From JANYLB01 sp963837715 (GTDB lineage: Bacteria; Actinomycetota; Acidimicrobiia; IMCC26256; JANYLB01), in assembly GCA_963837715.1 (NCBI GenBank), contig CAWIOF010000002.1, positions 1,054,001 through 1,118,000 of the forward strand: 64,000 nucleotides of DNA, given 5' to 3'. This document shows positions 17,523-26,899 of this stretch, piece after piece. The first letter of the stretch is position 1; every line of letters begins with the position of its first letter. A program made the position numbers and the translations under genes. A model generated the notes under the pieces. It did no database searches, had not been told where the DNA came from, and was given only the letters and a program-made list of their open reading frames with translations.

Positions 17523-18341
17523 TCGTCGCCTCCCCGTTCGGGACCGCCGAGCAACGCGCGGCCCGGGCCGCGACCGTCGTCGTCGTCGAGCATCCGGAAG
17601 CCGTCGACGTCGATCACCGCGACCGTCGGGAAGATGCGCCGAACCAGGTCGGGCCCACCGGTGGCGACGTCTTCGTCGGCCGCCGCGAACAGCGACCGGA
17701 TCCCGAGGTCGACCGCTTCGTCGGCGGTGAGGCCCTCACGCCAGAGCGACTTGATCCAGTTCTTGGCGTGGACGCCACCCGAACCGTTCGTCTGGTAGTC
17801 GCGCTCTTCGTAGCGACCGCCGGTCGGGTCGAAGCTGAAGACCCGGCCCCGGGCCCGGCGCTCGTCGAACCCGGCGAAGAGCGGCACCACCACGAAGCCC
17901 TGCATCGCCGCGGGCAGGTTCGCCCGCACCATCTGCGACAGCTGGTTCGCCTTGCCCTCGAACGAGAGCCGTTCACCCTCGACCTTCTCGTAGTGCTCGA
18001 GCTGCACCTGGAACAGGCGCACCATCTCCACTGCCGGGCCCGCGGCGCCTGCGATCGCGACGCCGGAGTGGTCGTCGGCGCGGAACACCTTCTCGATCCA
18101 CCGGCTCGCGATCGAGTACCCGGCCGTTGCGCGCCGGTCCCCCGCCATCACCACACCGTCGGCGTAGCGGATCGCCACCACGGTCGTGCCGTGCGTGATC
18201 GGCGAACGGCGCGGTCCCGTGCCCGGGCGGTTCCATCGCCGCCTGCGGGAGCTGCGTCGGGTCGACCCGGCGCAGCAGCTCGGAGAACGACGGACCCGGG
18301 TCGGGACCCGAACCGAACATCGGCAACAACGGCTCTGTCAT
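17519..18341 (-). CDS. prcB: Proteasome beta subunit PrcB, frameshifted near 18195
   Basis: A propeptide of about 45 residues begins MTEPLLPMFGSGPDPGPSFS. After one base is dropped near 18195 the chain reads HGTTVVAIRYADGVVMAGDRR, where the first Thr after Gly is the catalytic N-terminal threonine freed by autocleavage. The subunit then shows the usual beta fold (SGVAIAGAAGPAVEMV, GSGGVHAKNWIKS). It supplies the peptidase sites of the 20S core. Without the correction the frame from GTG at 18181 would lack the active threonine. prcA overlaps its stop. Confidence 0.9.
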
Positions 18342-18384
18342 CGGTCGGCGAGCCTAGCGGGGCCGTACCTCCGCACCGACCGGT

Positions 18385-18582
18385 TCAGCGGACGAAGCGG
18401 AAGAACCGCGCGACCGCGAGTCGCCGTTCGAGCCGGCGCACCCGCCTGCGCGACAGCACCCCGTCGAGCACCGCGGGCGACGGCATCGGTCGCCCGGCGC
18501 GCTCGCGCGCCAGCGCCCGACCGAACTCACCGCCGAACGATCCGCCGCCCGAACCCGGGCCACTCAGACCGGAGAATCCCAC
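18385..18582 (-). CDS. Small Gly-rich basic protein upstream of prcB
   Basis: 65 residues from GTG at 18582. The N-terminus is Gly/Ser/Phe-rich (MGFSGLSGPGSGGGSFGGEF), the C-terminus Arg-rich and helical (RRRVRRLERRLAVARFFRF). It sits between the HNH gene and prcB on the same strand. It may be a short structural or regulatory peptide. It could also be chance in this GC-rich DNA; a match in related genomes would decide. Confidence 0.45.
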   Translation of the reverse strand: MGFSGLSGPGSGGGSFGGEFGRALARERAGRPMPSPAVLDGVLSRRRVRRLERRLAVARFFRFVR

Positions 18583-18586
18583 GACC

Positions 18587-19143
18587 TCAGGCTACGCCCG
18601 AGAGCAAGCCCGCCCGCTCCCGGGCCAACCCGTCGAGCTCCGCCCGCTCCGCCGGCCGCGTCTCGAGGTATTCGACGGTGCGCTCCAAGCGGTCGACGTC
18701 GTTGCCGAAGTTCCCGACCCCGACGTTGCAGCTGAAGCACAGCAGCCCCCGCACCTCACCCGTGTCGTGGTCGTGATCCACGTGCAGGTGCTTCCCCGCC
18801 TTCGGTGCCCGCCCACAGATCGCGCACATGCCACCCTGCACTGCGCTCATAGCGTCGAACTCTTCATGGGTGAGCCCGAACGCCCAGCGGAGGTGCTCAG
18901 CCCGGTAGTCGCGCTCCGACCTGCGTCGCGGTAGGCCTGTTGTCGCGCGCGGTATCGCTCGGCGTTCTCCCGCTGCCACGCGGTCGCCTTGGCGATGGCG
19001 TGCTCGCGATTCTTGTCGTACCAAACTCTCTTGGCCGCCAGGTTGCAGGCCTTGCAGTCAGAGCGATGCCCGTCGCGCATGCCCTGAGCCCGGTAGAACT
19101 CGTCGAGCGGCTTCGTCTCGCCGCACTTCTTGCATCGCTTCAC
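18587..19143 (-). CDS. Endonuclease VII-type HNH nuclease inside the proteasome operon
   Basis: About 185 residues from GTG at 19143 once a base near 18925 is dropped. The N-terminus carries a CxxCxxxK zinc motif (CKKCGETKPLDEFY) and a later CKACN pair. The second half holds MCAICGRAPKAGKHLHVDHDHDTG and LLCFSCNVGVGNFGND, the treble-clef/HNH core of recombination endonuclease VII. Such genes are usually phage or intron borne. Here it separates pup from prcB, which are neighbours in mycobacteria. It could be a stray homing-type nuclease or a domesticated resolvase. Catalytic His and Asn are present. Confidence 0.75.
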
Positions 19144-19204
19144 TCTTCGAGCATACGGAGGGGGTGTGACAGTCAACGCCGGACTGTCGAACCGGACAAG
19201 AGGG

Positions 19205-19399
19205 TCATTGACCCCCTTTCTGCACATAGTTGCGAACGAACTCCTCTGCGTTGTCCTCCAACACCGAATCGATCTCATCGAGGAGATCGTCCAGCTCTTC
19301 CTTCAGCGCCTCGCCCTGCTTGGTGGGCGCGGCGACCTCGACGTCTTCCTCGACGCGCTCCTTCGGAGCCGCCTTCTTCTTCTGCTCTCGTTCGGGCAT
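19205..19399 (-). CDS. pup: Prokaryotic ubiquitin-like protein Pup
   Basis: 64 residues from ATG at 19399, with AGGAGGG eight bases upstream. The sequence is disordered and charged at the start (MPEREQKKKAAPKERV). It has the conserved helical stretch LDDLLDEIDSVLEDNAEEFV that binds ARC, and ends in VQKGGQ. The terminal Gln must be deamidated by Dop before PafA can ligate it. Upstream in-frame codons overlap dop and are ignored. dop and pup are 11 bases apart, so they are cotranscribed. Confidence 0.97.
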   Translation of the reverse strand: MPEREQKKKAAPKERVEEDVEVAAPTKQGEALKEELDDLLDEIDSVLEDNAEEFVRNYVQKGGQ

Positions 19400-19409
19400 C
19401 CCAACCCTC

Positions 19410-20902
19410 CTACGACGCCAACCGGGCGACGAGCTCGGCTGGGGTCGAGCACTCGTTGAACAACGGTTCGACGTAGGCACGCGTTCCCTTGAGCGGCTCC
19501 ATCATGGGGATCCGCCGCAGCGGTTCGCTGCCCACGTCGAGAATGAGACTGTCCCAGTTCGCCGCGACCACGGCCTCGGGCCACTTGGCGAGGCAGCGTG
19601 CCCCGGAAGTAGGCCCGGGTGCTGCCGGGCGGTTCGGTCATGGCCTCGATCACCGATTCCTCGGTCACCATGCGCTCGATCTTGCCCGCCGCGACGAGAC
19701 GTTCGTAGAGCGACCGGCCGGGGCGGACGTCGTGGTACTGCAGATCGAGGAGCGAGAGCTTCGGGTCGTTCCAGGCGAGGCCATCGCGCTCACGGTAGGC
19801 GTCGAGCAACGCCAACTTGGTGACCCAGTCGAGCGGTGCCGTCGAGCGACGACGGGTCGCGCTCGAGCGCGGTGAGGGTCGACTCCCACCGTCGGAGGAC
19901 GTCGGTGCCGACCTCCTCGCCGCCGCAGAGCTCGAGGCCGGTCTCGTCGGCGTACTTGTTCGCGAGGCGCAGGAACTCCCACTGGATCTCGATCGCGGTG
20001 GCGCGGCCCGCCCTCGGCCATCTCGACGGTCGCCCGACACGTGGGGTCGTGCGACACGGTGCGCATCGCGTGCGACCGGCCCGACGATCGCGAGGTCCTT
20101 GTCGATGAAGTCGTCTTCGATCATCGCGAGCACGATCGCGGTCGTGCCGACCTTGAGGAAGGTCGCGACCTCGCAGAGGTTGGCGTCGCCGGCGATCACG
20201 TGCAGCCGGCGGTACTTCTGCGGGTCGGCGTGTGGTTCGTCGCGCGTGTTCACGATCGGACGCTTCAGCGTGGTCTCGAGGCCGACCTCCTCCTCGAAGA
20301 AGTCGGCCCGCGAGCTGATCTGGTAGTCGACCGCCGCCGCGCCGTTCTCGCTGCCGATCTTGCCGTGGCCGGTGAACAACTGGCGGGTGACGAACCACGG
20401 CAGCATCGTGCGTACCAGCGACGGCGAACGGCAGCGCCCGGTCGACGAGGTAGTTCTCGTGCGTGCCGTAGGAGTTGCCCTTGCCGTCGGAGTTGTTCTT
20501 GTGGACGAGGATGTCCTGACCGGGCTCGAGCAGGCGACGCGACGCCTGCATCGAGCGGGCGAGGATCCGCTCCCCCGCCTTGTCGGCCCGCACCAGCTCG
20601 AGCGCGTCGGAGCACTCGGGCGTGGAGTACTCGGGGTGCGCGTGGTCGACGTAGTAGCGGGCGCCGTTCGTGAGCACCGTGTTCACGAGGTGGGTCTCGA
20701 CCTCGGGCGGTGCCGAACCCTCGCGGGCGAAGCCGCGGGCGTCGCGCCCGGGTGACTCGTCTTCGAAGTCCCAGCCGACCTTGCGGTGCTCGACGTAGGC
20801 GTTGATGAGCATCGACGACGCGAGCACGGGGTTCGACTCGGCCGCGCCGCGCAGGGTCACGCCGTACTCCGTCTCGATCCCGCACACCTTCGGGACTGCC
20901 AT
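19410..20902 (-). CDS. dop: Pup deamidase/depupylase Dop, five frameshifts
   Basis: About 496 residues if single bases are dropped near 20412, 20075, 20008, 19845 and 19605. It begins MAVPKVCGIETEYGVTLRGAA, continues HPEYSTPECSDALELVRADK and KNNSDGKGNSYGTHENYLVD, then TRDEPHADPQKYRRLHVI, and ends ECSTPAELVARLAS. These are Dop hallmarks; the TPECSDALEL and LCEVATF segments distinguish it from PafA. It deamidates Pup and removes it from proteins. Every segment is conserved, so the breaks look like sequencing errors. arc lies upstream, pup downstream. Confidence 0.9.
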
Positions 20903-20965
20903 CGCGTCAGGCTACCGCCGCCGTCGTGCCCCGCTGCGACGGTATGCGACGGCGGTCGGGCGGGA

Positions 20966-22722
20966 CTACAGATACTGGCCCGTCGTGACGCGCTCGATCT
21001 GGCGACCACCGGCCGGTTCCTTGCCCTCGCTCATCAGGGTGCGCACGAACACGATCCGCTCGCCCTTCTTGCCCGAGATCTTCGCCCAGTCGTCGGGATT
21101 GGTGGTGTTGGGCAGGTCCTCGTGCTCCCGGAACTCCTGCTTGATCGAGTCGAGCAGGTCCTGGGTCGAGATCCCGCGCTGGCCACCGCTGATCTGCCGC
21201 TTGATCGAGAGCTTCTTGGATCGTCGCACGATGTTCTCGATCATGGCGCCGGACGAGAAGTCCTTGAAGAACAGGATCTCCTTGTCGCCGTTCTGGTACG
21301 TGACCTCGAGGAAGCGGTTCGACTCGTCGACCGAGTACATCGTCTCGACCGCGGACTCGATCATCGCCTCGATCGCGGCTCCCGCCGACCCGTGGCGCTT
21401 CGTCTCGTCTTCGGCGAAGGGCAGGTCGTCGGTGAGGTACTGGGCGAAGATCTGCTTCGCCGAGCTCTCGTCGGGCCGTTCGATCTTGATCTTCACGTCG
21501 AGCCGGCCCGGGCGCAGGATCGCGGGGTCGATGAGGTCCTCGCGGTTCGACGCGCCGATCACGATCACGTTCTTCAGCGCCTCGACGCCGTCGATCTCCG
21601 CGAGGAGCTGCGGGACGATCGTGCTCTCGATGTCGGACGAGATGCCGGTGCCGCGGGTGCGGAACAACGAATCCATCTCGTCGAAGAACACGATGACCGG
21701 CACACCCTCTTCGCTCTTCTCGCGCGCCCGCTGGAAGATCAGCCGGATCTGGCGTTCGGTCTCGCCGACGTACTTGTTGAGCAGCTCCGGACCCTTGATG
21801 TTCAGGAAGTAGGAGCGCGTCTTGTCGTTGCCGGTCTTCTCCGAGACCCGCTTCGCGAGCGAGTTCGCGACGGCCTTGGCGATGAGCGTCTTGCCGCATC
21901 CCGGACGGGCCGTAGAGGAGGATCCCCTTCGGCGGCTGCAGCTGGTGCTCGTGGAACAGGTCGGCGTAGAGGTACGGCAGCTCGACGGCGTCCTGGATCT
22001 GGTCGATCTGGTCGTCGAGACCGCCGACGTCTTCGTAGGTGACGTCGGGGACCTCTTCGAGGATGAGCTCCTCGACCTCGGGCCGGGGCAGGCGCTCGAC
22101 GAGCAGGCCCGACCGCGACTCCATGAGCAGGTGGTCGCCGGCGCGCATCTTCACGCCCGACAGCTCCTCGCTCAGCTCGCAGACGCGCTCTTCGTCGGCC
22201 CGGCCGACGATGAGGGCCCGGGTGCCGCCCTCCATGAGCTCCTTGAGGACCACGACCTCACCGGAGATCTCCGGGCCGCGGGCGAGGACCACGTTGAGGG
22301 ATTCGTTGAGCACGATCTCCTGGCCCGCGCCGCAGCGAGGTGATGTCGAGCTCGGGGTGGTAGGCGACCCGCATCTTGCGACCCGCGGTGAAGATGTCGA
22401 CGGTGTCGTCGTCGTTGGCGCCGAGGAAGGTGCCGTATGCCGACGGCGGCATCGTGAGCTTCTCGACCTCCTCGCGGAGGGCCGCGATGTGCTCGCGCGC
22501 TTCCCGCAGGGTGGCCGACAGCTTCTCGTTCTGGGAGACGGCCTGGGCCAGCTGGCCCTTGGTCTCGAGGAGGCGCTCCTCGAGGGTCCGGACCCGTTTG
22601 GGGGCGTCCTGGAGCCGCCGGCGGAGCACGACGACTTCCTCTTCGAGCCCCTTGAGCTGTGACTGGAGATCGTCGACCTGCTGCTCGTATTCGACCAGGC
22701 GACGCTCGTGCTCGGAAGCCAT
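20966..22722 (-). CDS. arc: Proteasomal AAA ATPase ARC/Mpa, two frameshifts
   Basis: About 585 residues from ATG at 22722, preceded by GGGAGGTG eight bases away; a GTG at 22731 overlaps that site and is less likely. The N-terminal coiled coil (HERRLVEYEQQVDDLQSQL) binds Pup. Two OB folds follow, then Walker A GPSGCGKT (split near 21895 by an extra G) and Walker B VIVFFDEMDSLF. The chain ends GQYL, the HbYX-like tail that opens the 20S gate. A second break lies near 22335. It unfolds pupylated substrates for the proteasome. Confidence 0.93.
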
Positions 22723-22802
22723 CCTGCTCACCTCCCGGGACCGGTGCTGGTGCTGAGTCGTGGTGCACCTGCGAACCTAGCGCCCCGCGTGGGGCCCCGA
22801 TG

Positions 22803-22830
22803 CGCATAAACACCATGACGGCTTGGTAAA
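22803..22830 (-). promoter_or_regulatory. Putative promoter for arc
   Basis: On the minus strand TTTACC (22830-22825) and TATGCG (22808-22803) are spaced by 16 bases, a possible housekeeping promoter 80 bases upstream of the arc start. The match to consensus is modest. It faces the ferredoxin promoter in a 172-base divergent gap. Confidence 0.35.
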
Positions 22831-22859
22831 TTGACTGAGGTCACCCTGCGTTCTACCCT
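22831..22859 (+). promoter_or_regulatory. Putative promoter for the ferredoxin gene
   Basis: TTGACT (22831-22836), 17 bases, then TACCCT (22854-22859), a good fit to a sigma-70-type promoter. It lies 45 bases before the ferredoxin ATG; a GAGAGGA ribosome site follows. Confidence 0.5.
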
Positions 22860-22903
22860 CGAACCCCGGAAACCCTTTAGAGATCCCGAGAGGACGACAT
22901 CCG

Positions 22904-23140
22904 ATGAAGGTCTGGATCGACCAGGACCTCTGCACCGGCGACGGTCTGTGCGAGGAAATCGCCCCCGACGTGTTCACGCTGCTCGACGATGGGCTCGCGT
23001 ACGTCAAGGAGGGCGACAAGGTGTTCAGCAGCCCCGGTGGTCCCGAGGGTCTCGCCAACGTCGCCGCCGGCATGGAAGAAGCCACGATCGAGTCCGCCGA
23101 GGAGTGCCCCGGCGAGTGCATCTTCATCGAGGTCGAGTAG
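22904..23140 (+). CDS. 3Fe-4S-type ferredoxin
   Basis: 78 residues. Cysteines at 10, 16, 68 and 72 (LCTGDGLC and EECPGEC) match actinobacterial small ferredoxins, where a missing third cysteine in the first motif gives a 3Fe-4S cluster. Such proteins pass electrons to cytochromes P450 or other oxygenases. No partner P450 or reductase is in the window. It is the only plus-strand gene in its area, with its own promoter-like sequence and a terminator-like hairpin after it. Confidence 0.88.
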   Translation: MKVWIDQDLCTGDGLCEEIAPDVFTLLDDGLAYVKEGDKVFSSPGGPEGLANVAAGMEEATIESAEECPGECIFIEVE

Positions 23141-23155
23141 GCGACGCCCGCAGGT

Positions 23156-23194
23156 CTGCACGCTCAGTCCCGGAAGCCGGGACTCACGGTGCAG
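23156..23194. terminator. Hairpin between ferredoxin and marP (convergent)
   Basis: Outer arms CTGCAC/GTGCAG (23156-23161, 23189-23194) flank a perfect inner stem AGTCCCGG-aag-CCGGGACT (23166-23184). It lies just after the ferredoxin stop and before the marP stop on the other strand. No T-run follows, as is common in GC-rich actinobacteria. Confidence 0.55.
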
Positions 23195-23212
23195 AGCTGG
23201 TGGGTGGGCAGG

Positions 23213-24383
23213 TCAGCCGACGAGGCAGGGGCCGGTGCTCACGGCCCGCGTGCGGGTGCCCCGTTCGGTGAGGGCGGCGCGCAGTTCGGTGTCGGCGAGG
23301 GCGTAGGCGGTGCCGGGACGGCCGGGGTCGATCGCGAACGCGACGCCCACGACCTGCCCCTGATCGTCGACGAGCGCCCCGCCGGAGTCGCCGGGGTGGA
23401 TGTCGGCCGCGAGCACGAACACGTCGCGCTCGGTGCGACGGTCGCCGTAGATGTCTCGCCCGACCGCGGTGATGCGATCCTCGATGCGCGCGGGTGACGT
23501 GACGAGCGCACCGCCGCCGGGATGTCCGTACACGGCGCCGACCGCGCCGACGTCGCGCGCGCCGATCGTGAGCGGCTCGAGCCCGAGTCCGGGAACCGAC
23601 AGGACCGCGAGGTCGCGGCGCGGGATCGAACGCGACAACGCGCGCGCCGAGTCGTTCGCTGTCGGGCTTGATCACCGTGGTGCGGGGCTCCCCCGCCACC
23701 ACGTGCGCGTTCGTGACGACCACGTCGTCCGCGACCACGAACCCACTGCCGTCTTGGATCACGTCGCAGGCGGTGCCCTCCACCTTCACGGTCGACGCGC
23801 TCGCGAGGGCGTCGATGGCCGGGGGGAGCCCCGACTTCGGCGGGTTCCCGGTGACCGGGGGGTCGACGAGGCGGCCGAGCACCTCGGGCCCGGTCTGGCC
23901 GACCTGCCGGGCGAGCGCCTCCAGCGCCGGCGGAGGGTCGGGTGCGACCCGGTTGATCTGACCCACGATCGACGAGTCGCGCGCGGCACGCGCCGGCCAC
24001 CCTGGCGCGTTCGCGAGCGCAGGGATCGCGAGCCACACGATCACCACGACGCCCAGGGCGCCGAGGAGGCCGCCCGCGATCCGGTCGAGCCGGGCGCCGG
24101 CCGGCGGGAGCTTGACGCGCTTGCGGACCGCGCCGCCGCACGCGAGCCCGATCGCCTGACCGATCAACGCGATGCCGACGACGAACACGAACGCGACGAC
24201 GAGGCGGGTCCGGGCCTCGGTCTGCGTCAGTGACGACGTGACGTCGGGCAGGAACGCCACCGCGAGCGCGACGCCCGCCGCGAGGCCGGCCCACGACAGC
24301 ACCCGCGCCACGAAGCCGAGGCGGAACCCGGCGACCGCGGCCAGCAACGCGAACAGCACGATGACCGCGTCGAGCACGTTCAC
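23213..24383 (-). CDS. MarP-like membrane serine protease, frameshifted near 23640
   Basis: About 390 residues. The first part is a CvpA-type membrane domain (start MNVLDAVIVLFALLAAVAGF, four helices to about residue 130). A linker leads to a chymotrypsin-fold protease: GSGFVVADDVVVTNAHVVAG (His), RDLAVLSV (Asp) and HPGDSGGALV (Ser). The order is that of mycobacterial MarP, a periplasmic protease needed for acid and oxidative resistance. An extra base near 23640 splits the Asp region. Product located in the membrane with the protease outside. Confidence 0.85.
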
Positions 24384-24435
24384 CGGTCGGTGTCCGTGGT
24401 CGCCGTCGCGAAGGTGGCGTCACGGGCGCGTGCCC

Positions 24436-25218
24436 TCACCCGTCGGGCGCGAGGAGCCGGGCGTGGGTGAGGAAGCCCGTGTGCGCGACCATCCGATGAT
24501 CGGGTCGGACCGACTGCCCTTCGATGTGCCAGCTCCGCTGGAGGACCTCCACCGTCTCCGCCATCCCGAACGCCGACGCGTCGAGCTCCTCGCGCAGGCG
24601 GGCCACCTGGAGGATCGTCGGCAGGTAGGAGATCAGGATGCCGCCCGATCGCAGTGCCTGCTCGGCGTGCTTCACCACCCGCCACGGCTCGGGGAGGTCG
24701 AGCAGGATCCGGTCGAGGTCGGCCACGTCGATGCCGTCGTAGGTGTCGCGGATCTCGACCGTGAGCGGTTGGTCGGGGCCGAGGAACGACTCGACGTTGC
24801 GTTGCGCCCGATCGGCGAACTCCTCGCGCATCTCGTAGCCGTAGACGTGGCCGGTCGGGCCGATGGCCCGCAGGAGCGTGGTCGTGAGCGCGCCGGATCC
24901 GATCCCCGACTCGAGCACCCGGGCGCCGGGGAACACGTCGGCGAGGATCAGGATCGGGCCGAGGTCCTTCGGGTAGATGACCTGAGCGCCGCGCGGCATC
25001 TTGAGCACGTACTCCGCGAGCGTCGGCCGCAGCACGATGAGTCGGGCACCCAGTGAGCTGCGGACGCTGATCCCCTCCTCCCGGCCGAGGATCGCGTCGT
25101 GCTCCAGCACGCCGGCGTGGGAGTGGAACTGCCCACCCTCGGCGAGGTGCACGAGGTGCCGACGGTTCTTCGAGTCGATGAGGAGCACCCGGTCGCCCGG
25201 GGTGAAGGGACGCGGCAT
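24436..25218 (-). CDS. trmI: tRNA (adenine-58-N1)-methyltransferase TrmI
   Basis: 260 residues from ATG at 25218, which overlaps the ttuA stop. The N-terminal beta domain (RPFTPGDRVLLIDSKNRRHLVHL) and the SAM site (LESGIGSGALTTTLLRAIG) with RDTYDGIDV and DRILLDLPEPW identify the TrmI family. The enzyme methylates N1 of A58 in the T-loop of tRNA. The mycobacterial orthologue also lies close to mpa/arc. Cotranscription with ttuA suggests tRNA T-loop modification as a joint task: s2U54/s2T54 and m1A58 are neighbours. Confidence 0.92.
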   Translation of the reverse strand: MPRPFTPGDRVLLIDSKNRRHLVHLAEGGQFHSHAGVLEHDAILGREEGISVRSSLGARLIVLRPTLAEYVLKMPRGAQVIYPKDLGPILILADVFPGARVLESGIGSGALTTTLLRAIGPTGHVYGYEMREEFADRAQRNVESFLGPDQPLTVEIRDTYDGIDVADLDRILLDLPEPWRVVKHAEQALRSGGILISYLPTILQVARLREELDASAFGMAETVEVLQRSWHIEGQSVRPDHRMVAHTGFLTHARLLAPDG

Positions 25219-25219
25219 G

Positions 25220-26195
25220 TCAGGCGTCGCCGGGCGTCGGGCCCACCGGGGCGGGCGCCGAAGGGGCCACACCCAGCTCGACCGGGATCTCCACTCCGGT
25301 GGCGCGGTTGCGCAGCGTGCAGAAGGCGCAGAGCGTCCCGGTGGTCGGCGACCCGCACTCGGGACACGGAGCGAGGCCCTCGCGCTCCTCGGCGGCACCG
25401 TCGAGGAAGTGCTGCCGACCGCGGTCGTAGAAGCTGAACAGGAACGCCGCCTTCGCGCCGGCCGACCGTTCCTCGAGGCTGTCGAGCACTTCCTTCAGAC
25501 CGAGGTGGCGGTTCCCCGCGGCCATCGGACACTCGTCGACCTGGTAGTCGATGCCCGTGAGCACGCAGTAGGCGGCCATCTCGCGCTCACCGAGCCGGAT
25601 GAGCGGCTTCACCTTGCGCACGAACCCCGGCGCCGCGGGGAGCACCGGGGCCTGGCGGCCGAGGTAGCCGGTCTCCCATCGCAACACGTTGCCGAGGAGC
25701 ACAGCGGCTTCGTCGTCGAGGTTGTGGCCGGTGGCGACCGCGTCGTAGCCCTCGCGACGCGCGACTTCGTTGAAGAGGTGCCGCTTCGACAGACCGCACG
25801 CGCCGCAGGGCGCGCGGTCGGGTGACGGATGCGGCCTCGGGGACGTCGAACCCGTAGTCGTCGCGGAGGTCGACCTCGATGAGACGACGACCCCGGGCGG
25901 CCGCGAACTCGCGGGTGTGGCGACCGGATTCGTCGGAGTAGTCGCCGATACCGAGACCGAGGTACAGGCCGTCGGCTTCGATCTCGAGGTCGGTCAGCAG
26001 GTCCCACAGCGCGAGGGAGTCCTTTCCACCCGACACCGCGACGAGCACGCGGTCGTTTGGGGCGATCATCTGGTGGTCCTTGATCGCCCGCTTGACCTGT
26101 TCCCGACAGTGGTGCAGGAAGCAGTCGCGACAGAACGCCGCGTTGTGGCGACGGATGTCGATCACCGCCGGGCCGCGGCAACGCCGGCACTTCAT
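25220..26195 (-). CDS. ttuA: tRNA 2-thiolation enzyme TtuA family, frameshifted near 25822
   Basis: About 325 residues if a base near 25822 is dropped. Two CxxC zinc fingers (KCRRCRGP and FCRDCFLHHC) open the chain, SGGKDS (about residues 55-60) is the PP-loop, and a last zinc finger (CPECGS, CAFCTLRN) closes it. ATGHNLDDEA follows the break. This is the TtuA/Ncs6 class with a catalytic Fe-S cluster, which thiolates U54 in tRNA with sulfur from TtuB. A TtuB-like gene lies just upstream, strengthening the call. Confidence 0.87.
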
Positions 26196-26222
26196 CGTGA
26201 CCTCATCCGGGCTCGCCGGTCA

Positions 26223-26417
26223 TCAGCCGCCCGATGTGACGGGACGGATCTCGATGTCGTCGGTGTCGGCGAGACGGGCGTCGCGGGTGACGAGGGTGTC
26301 GCCTTGGATCACGAGCACGGTCTCGGGGTTGATGTCGAGCCGTTGCAGCAGCTTGACGACCGTGATCGGACCAACGACTTCGATCTCGCGGCGGGGGTTG
26401 CGGAGCAGCACCTTCAC
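26223..26417 (-). CDS. ttuB: Ubiquitin-like sulfur carrier, TtuB/ThiS/MoaD fold
   Basis: 64 residues from GTG at 26417. KVLLRNPRREIEVVG, TVVKLLQRLDINPETVLVI and the C-terminal VTSGG match the beta-grasp sulfur carriers whose terminal glycine becomes a thiocarboxylate. Placement next to ttuA points to TtuB. In Thermus this protein also modifies proteins in a ubiquitin-like way. No activating E1-like enzyme (MoeB/TtuC) is in the window. The start is less certain; the upstream residues are low-complexity. Confidence 0.8.
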   Translation of the reverse strand: MKVLLRNPRREIEVVGPITVVKLLQRLDINPETVLVIQGDTLVTRDARLADTDDIEIRPVTSGG

Positions 26418-26442
26418 GGGGGTGAGGCTACCCGCAGGCCAG

Positions 26443-26655
26443 CTACTCGCCGCGACGCAGCGCCCGGATCGACAGGCCCTCACCCGGCAGCAGCTCGGTG
26501 ACGAGCAGCGACTCGGAACGGCGACCCGCGAAGCGACGGACGAGTCGCACGCCGGTCATCGCGAGGCTCAGGTAGAGCAGCGGGCCCGATCGGGCCCGGA
26601 GGCGGCGTCCGCCGACGGTCGCCGCGAACTTCGCCGCCGAGGCGACGCGACTCAC
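26443..26655 (-). CDS. Small basic protein of unknown function
   Basis: 70 residues from GTG at 26655. The chain is Arg-rich with a short hydrophobic piece (GPLLYLSLAMTGVRLVRRF) that could be a membrane segment. It lies between the ttuB-like gene and an envelope protein, on the same strand. No family recognised; a real gene is likely because the frame fits neatly between neighbours. Confidence 0.5.
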   Translation of the reverse strand: MSRVASAAKFAATVGGRRLRARSGPLLYLSLAMTGVRLVRRFAGRRSESLLVTELLPGEGLSIRALRRGE

Positions 26656-26662
26656 CGACGAC

Positions 26663-26899
26663 TCACAGGCGCCGCACCTCGACGATCGTCGTGCGGCGCT
26701 TGCCGCGTCGCCGCCCGAGCAGGAACGCGACGACCACCACGACGACCACCACGCCGACCCCGACCGTGATGGCGAGGTTCTTGGCGCTCTCGACCTCACC
26801 GCCGACCTCACCGGTGATCTCGCGCATCTTGGCTTCGATCACGTCGCGCGAGATCGGCTCGTCGCCGGCGCCCGAGCCGGGTGTGGATGCGGGGGTCAC
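26663..26899 (-). CDS. Small bitopic membrane protein (Val-rich helix)
   Basis: 78 residues from GTG at 26899, overlapping the stop of the holin-like gene (GTGA). Soluble acidic N-terminus (DVIEAKMREITGEVGGEVES) and a helix of about 20 residues, mostly valine (about 45-62), then a basic tail GRRRGKRRTT. Topology: N-terminus outside or inside unknown. It resembles envelope helper proteins common next to DUF-type holins in actinobacteria. No defined function. Confidence 0.65.
   Translation of the reverse strand: MTPASTPGSGAGDEPISRDVIEAKMREITGEVGGEVESAKNLAITVGVGVVVVVVVVAFLLGRRRGKRRTTIVEVRRL

Noticed and set aside
14185..22722. A decaying or lost Pup-proteasome system
   Set aside because: All key residues are present on both sides of each frame break, and housekeeping genes tkt and zwf show the same type of break. 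Sequence error fits better than pseudogenes.
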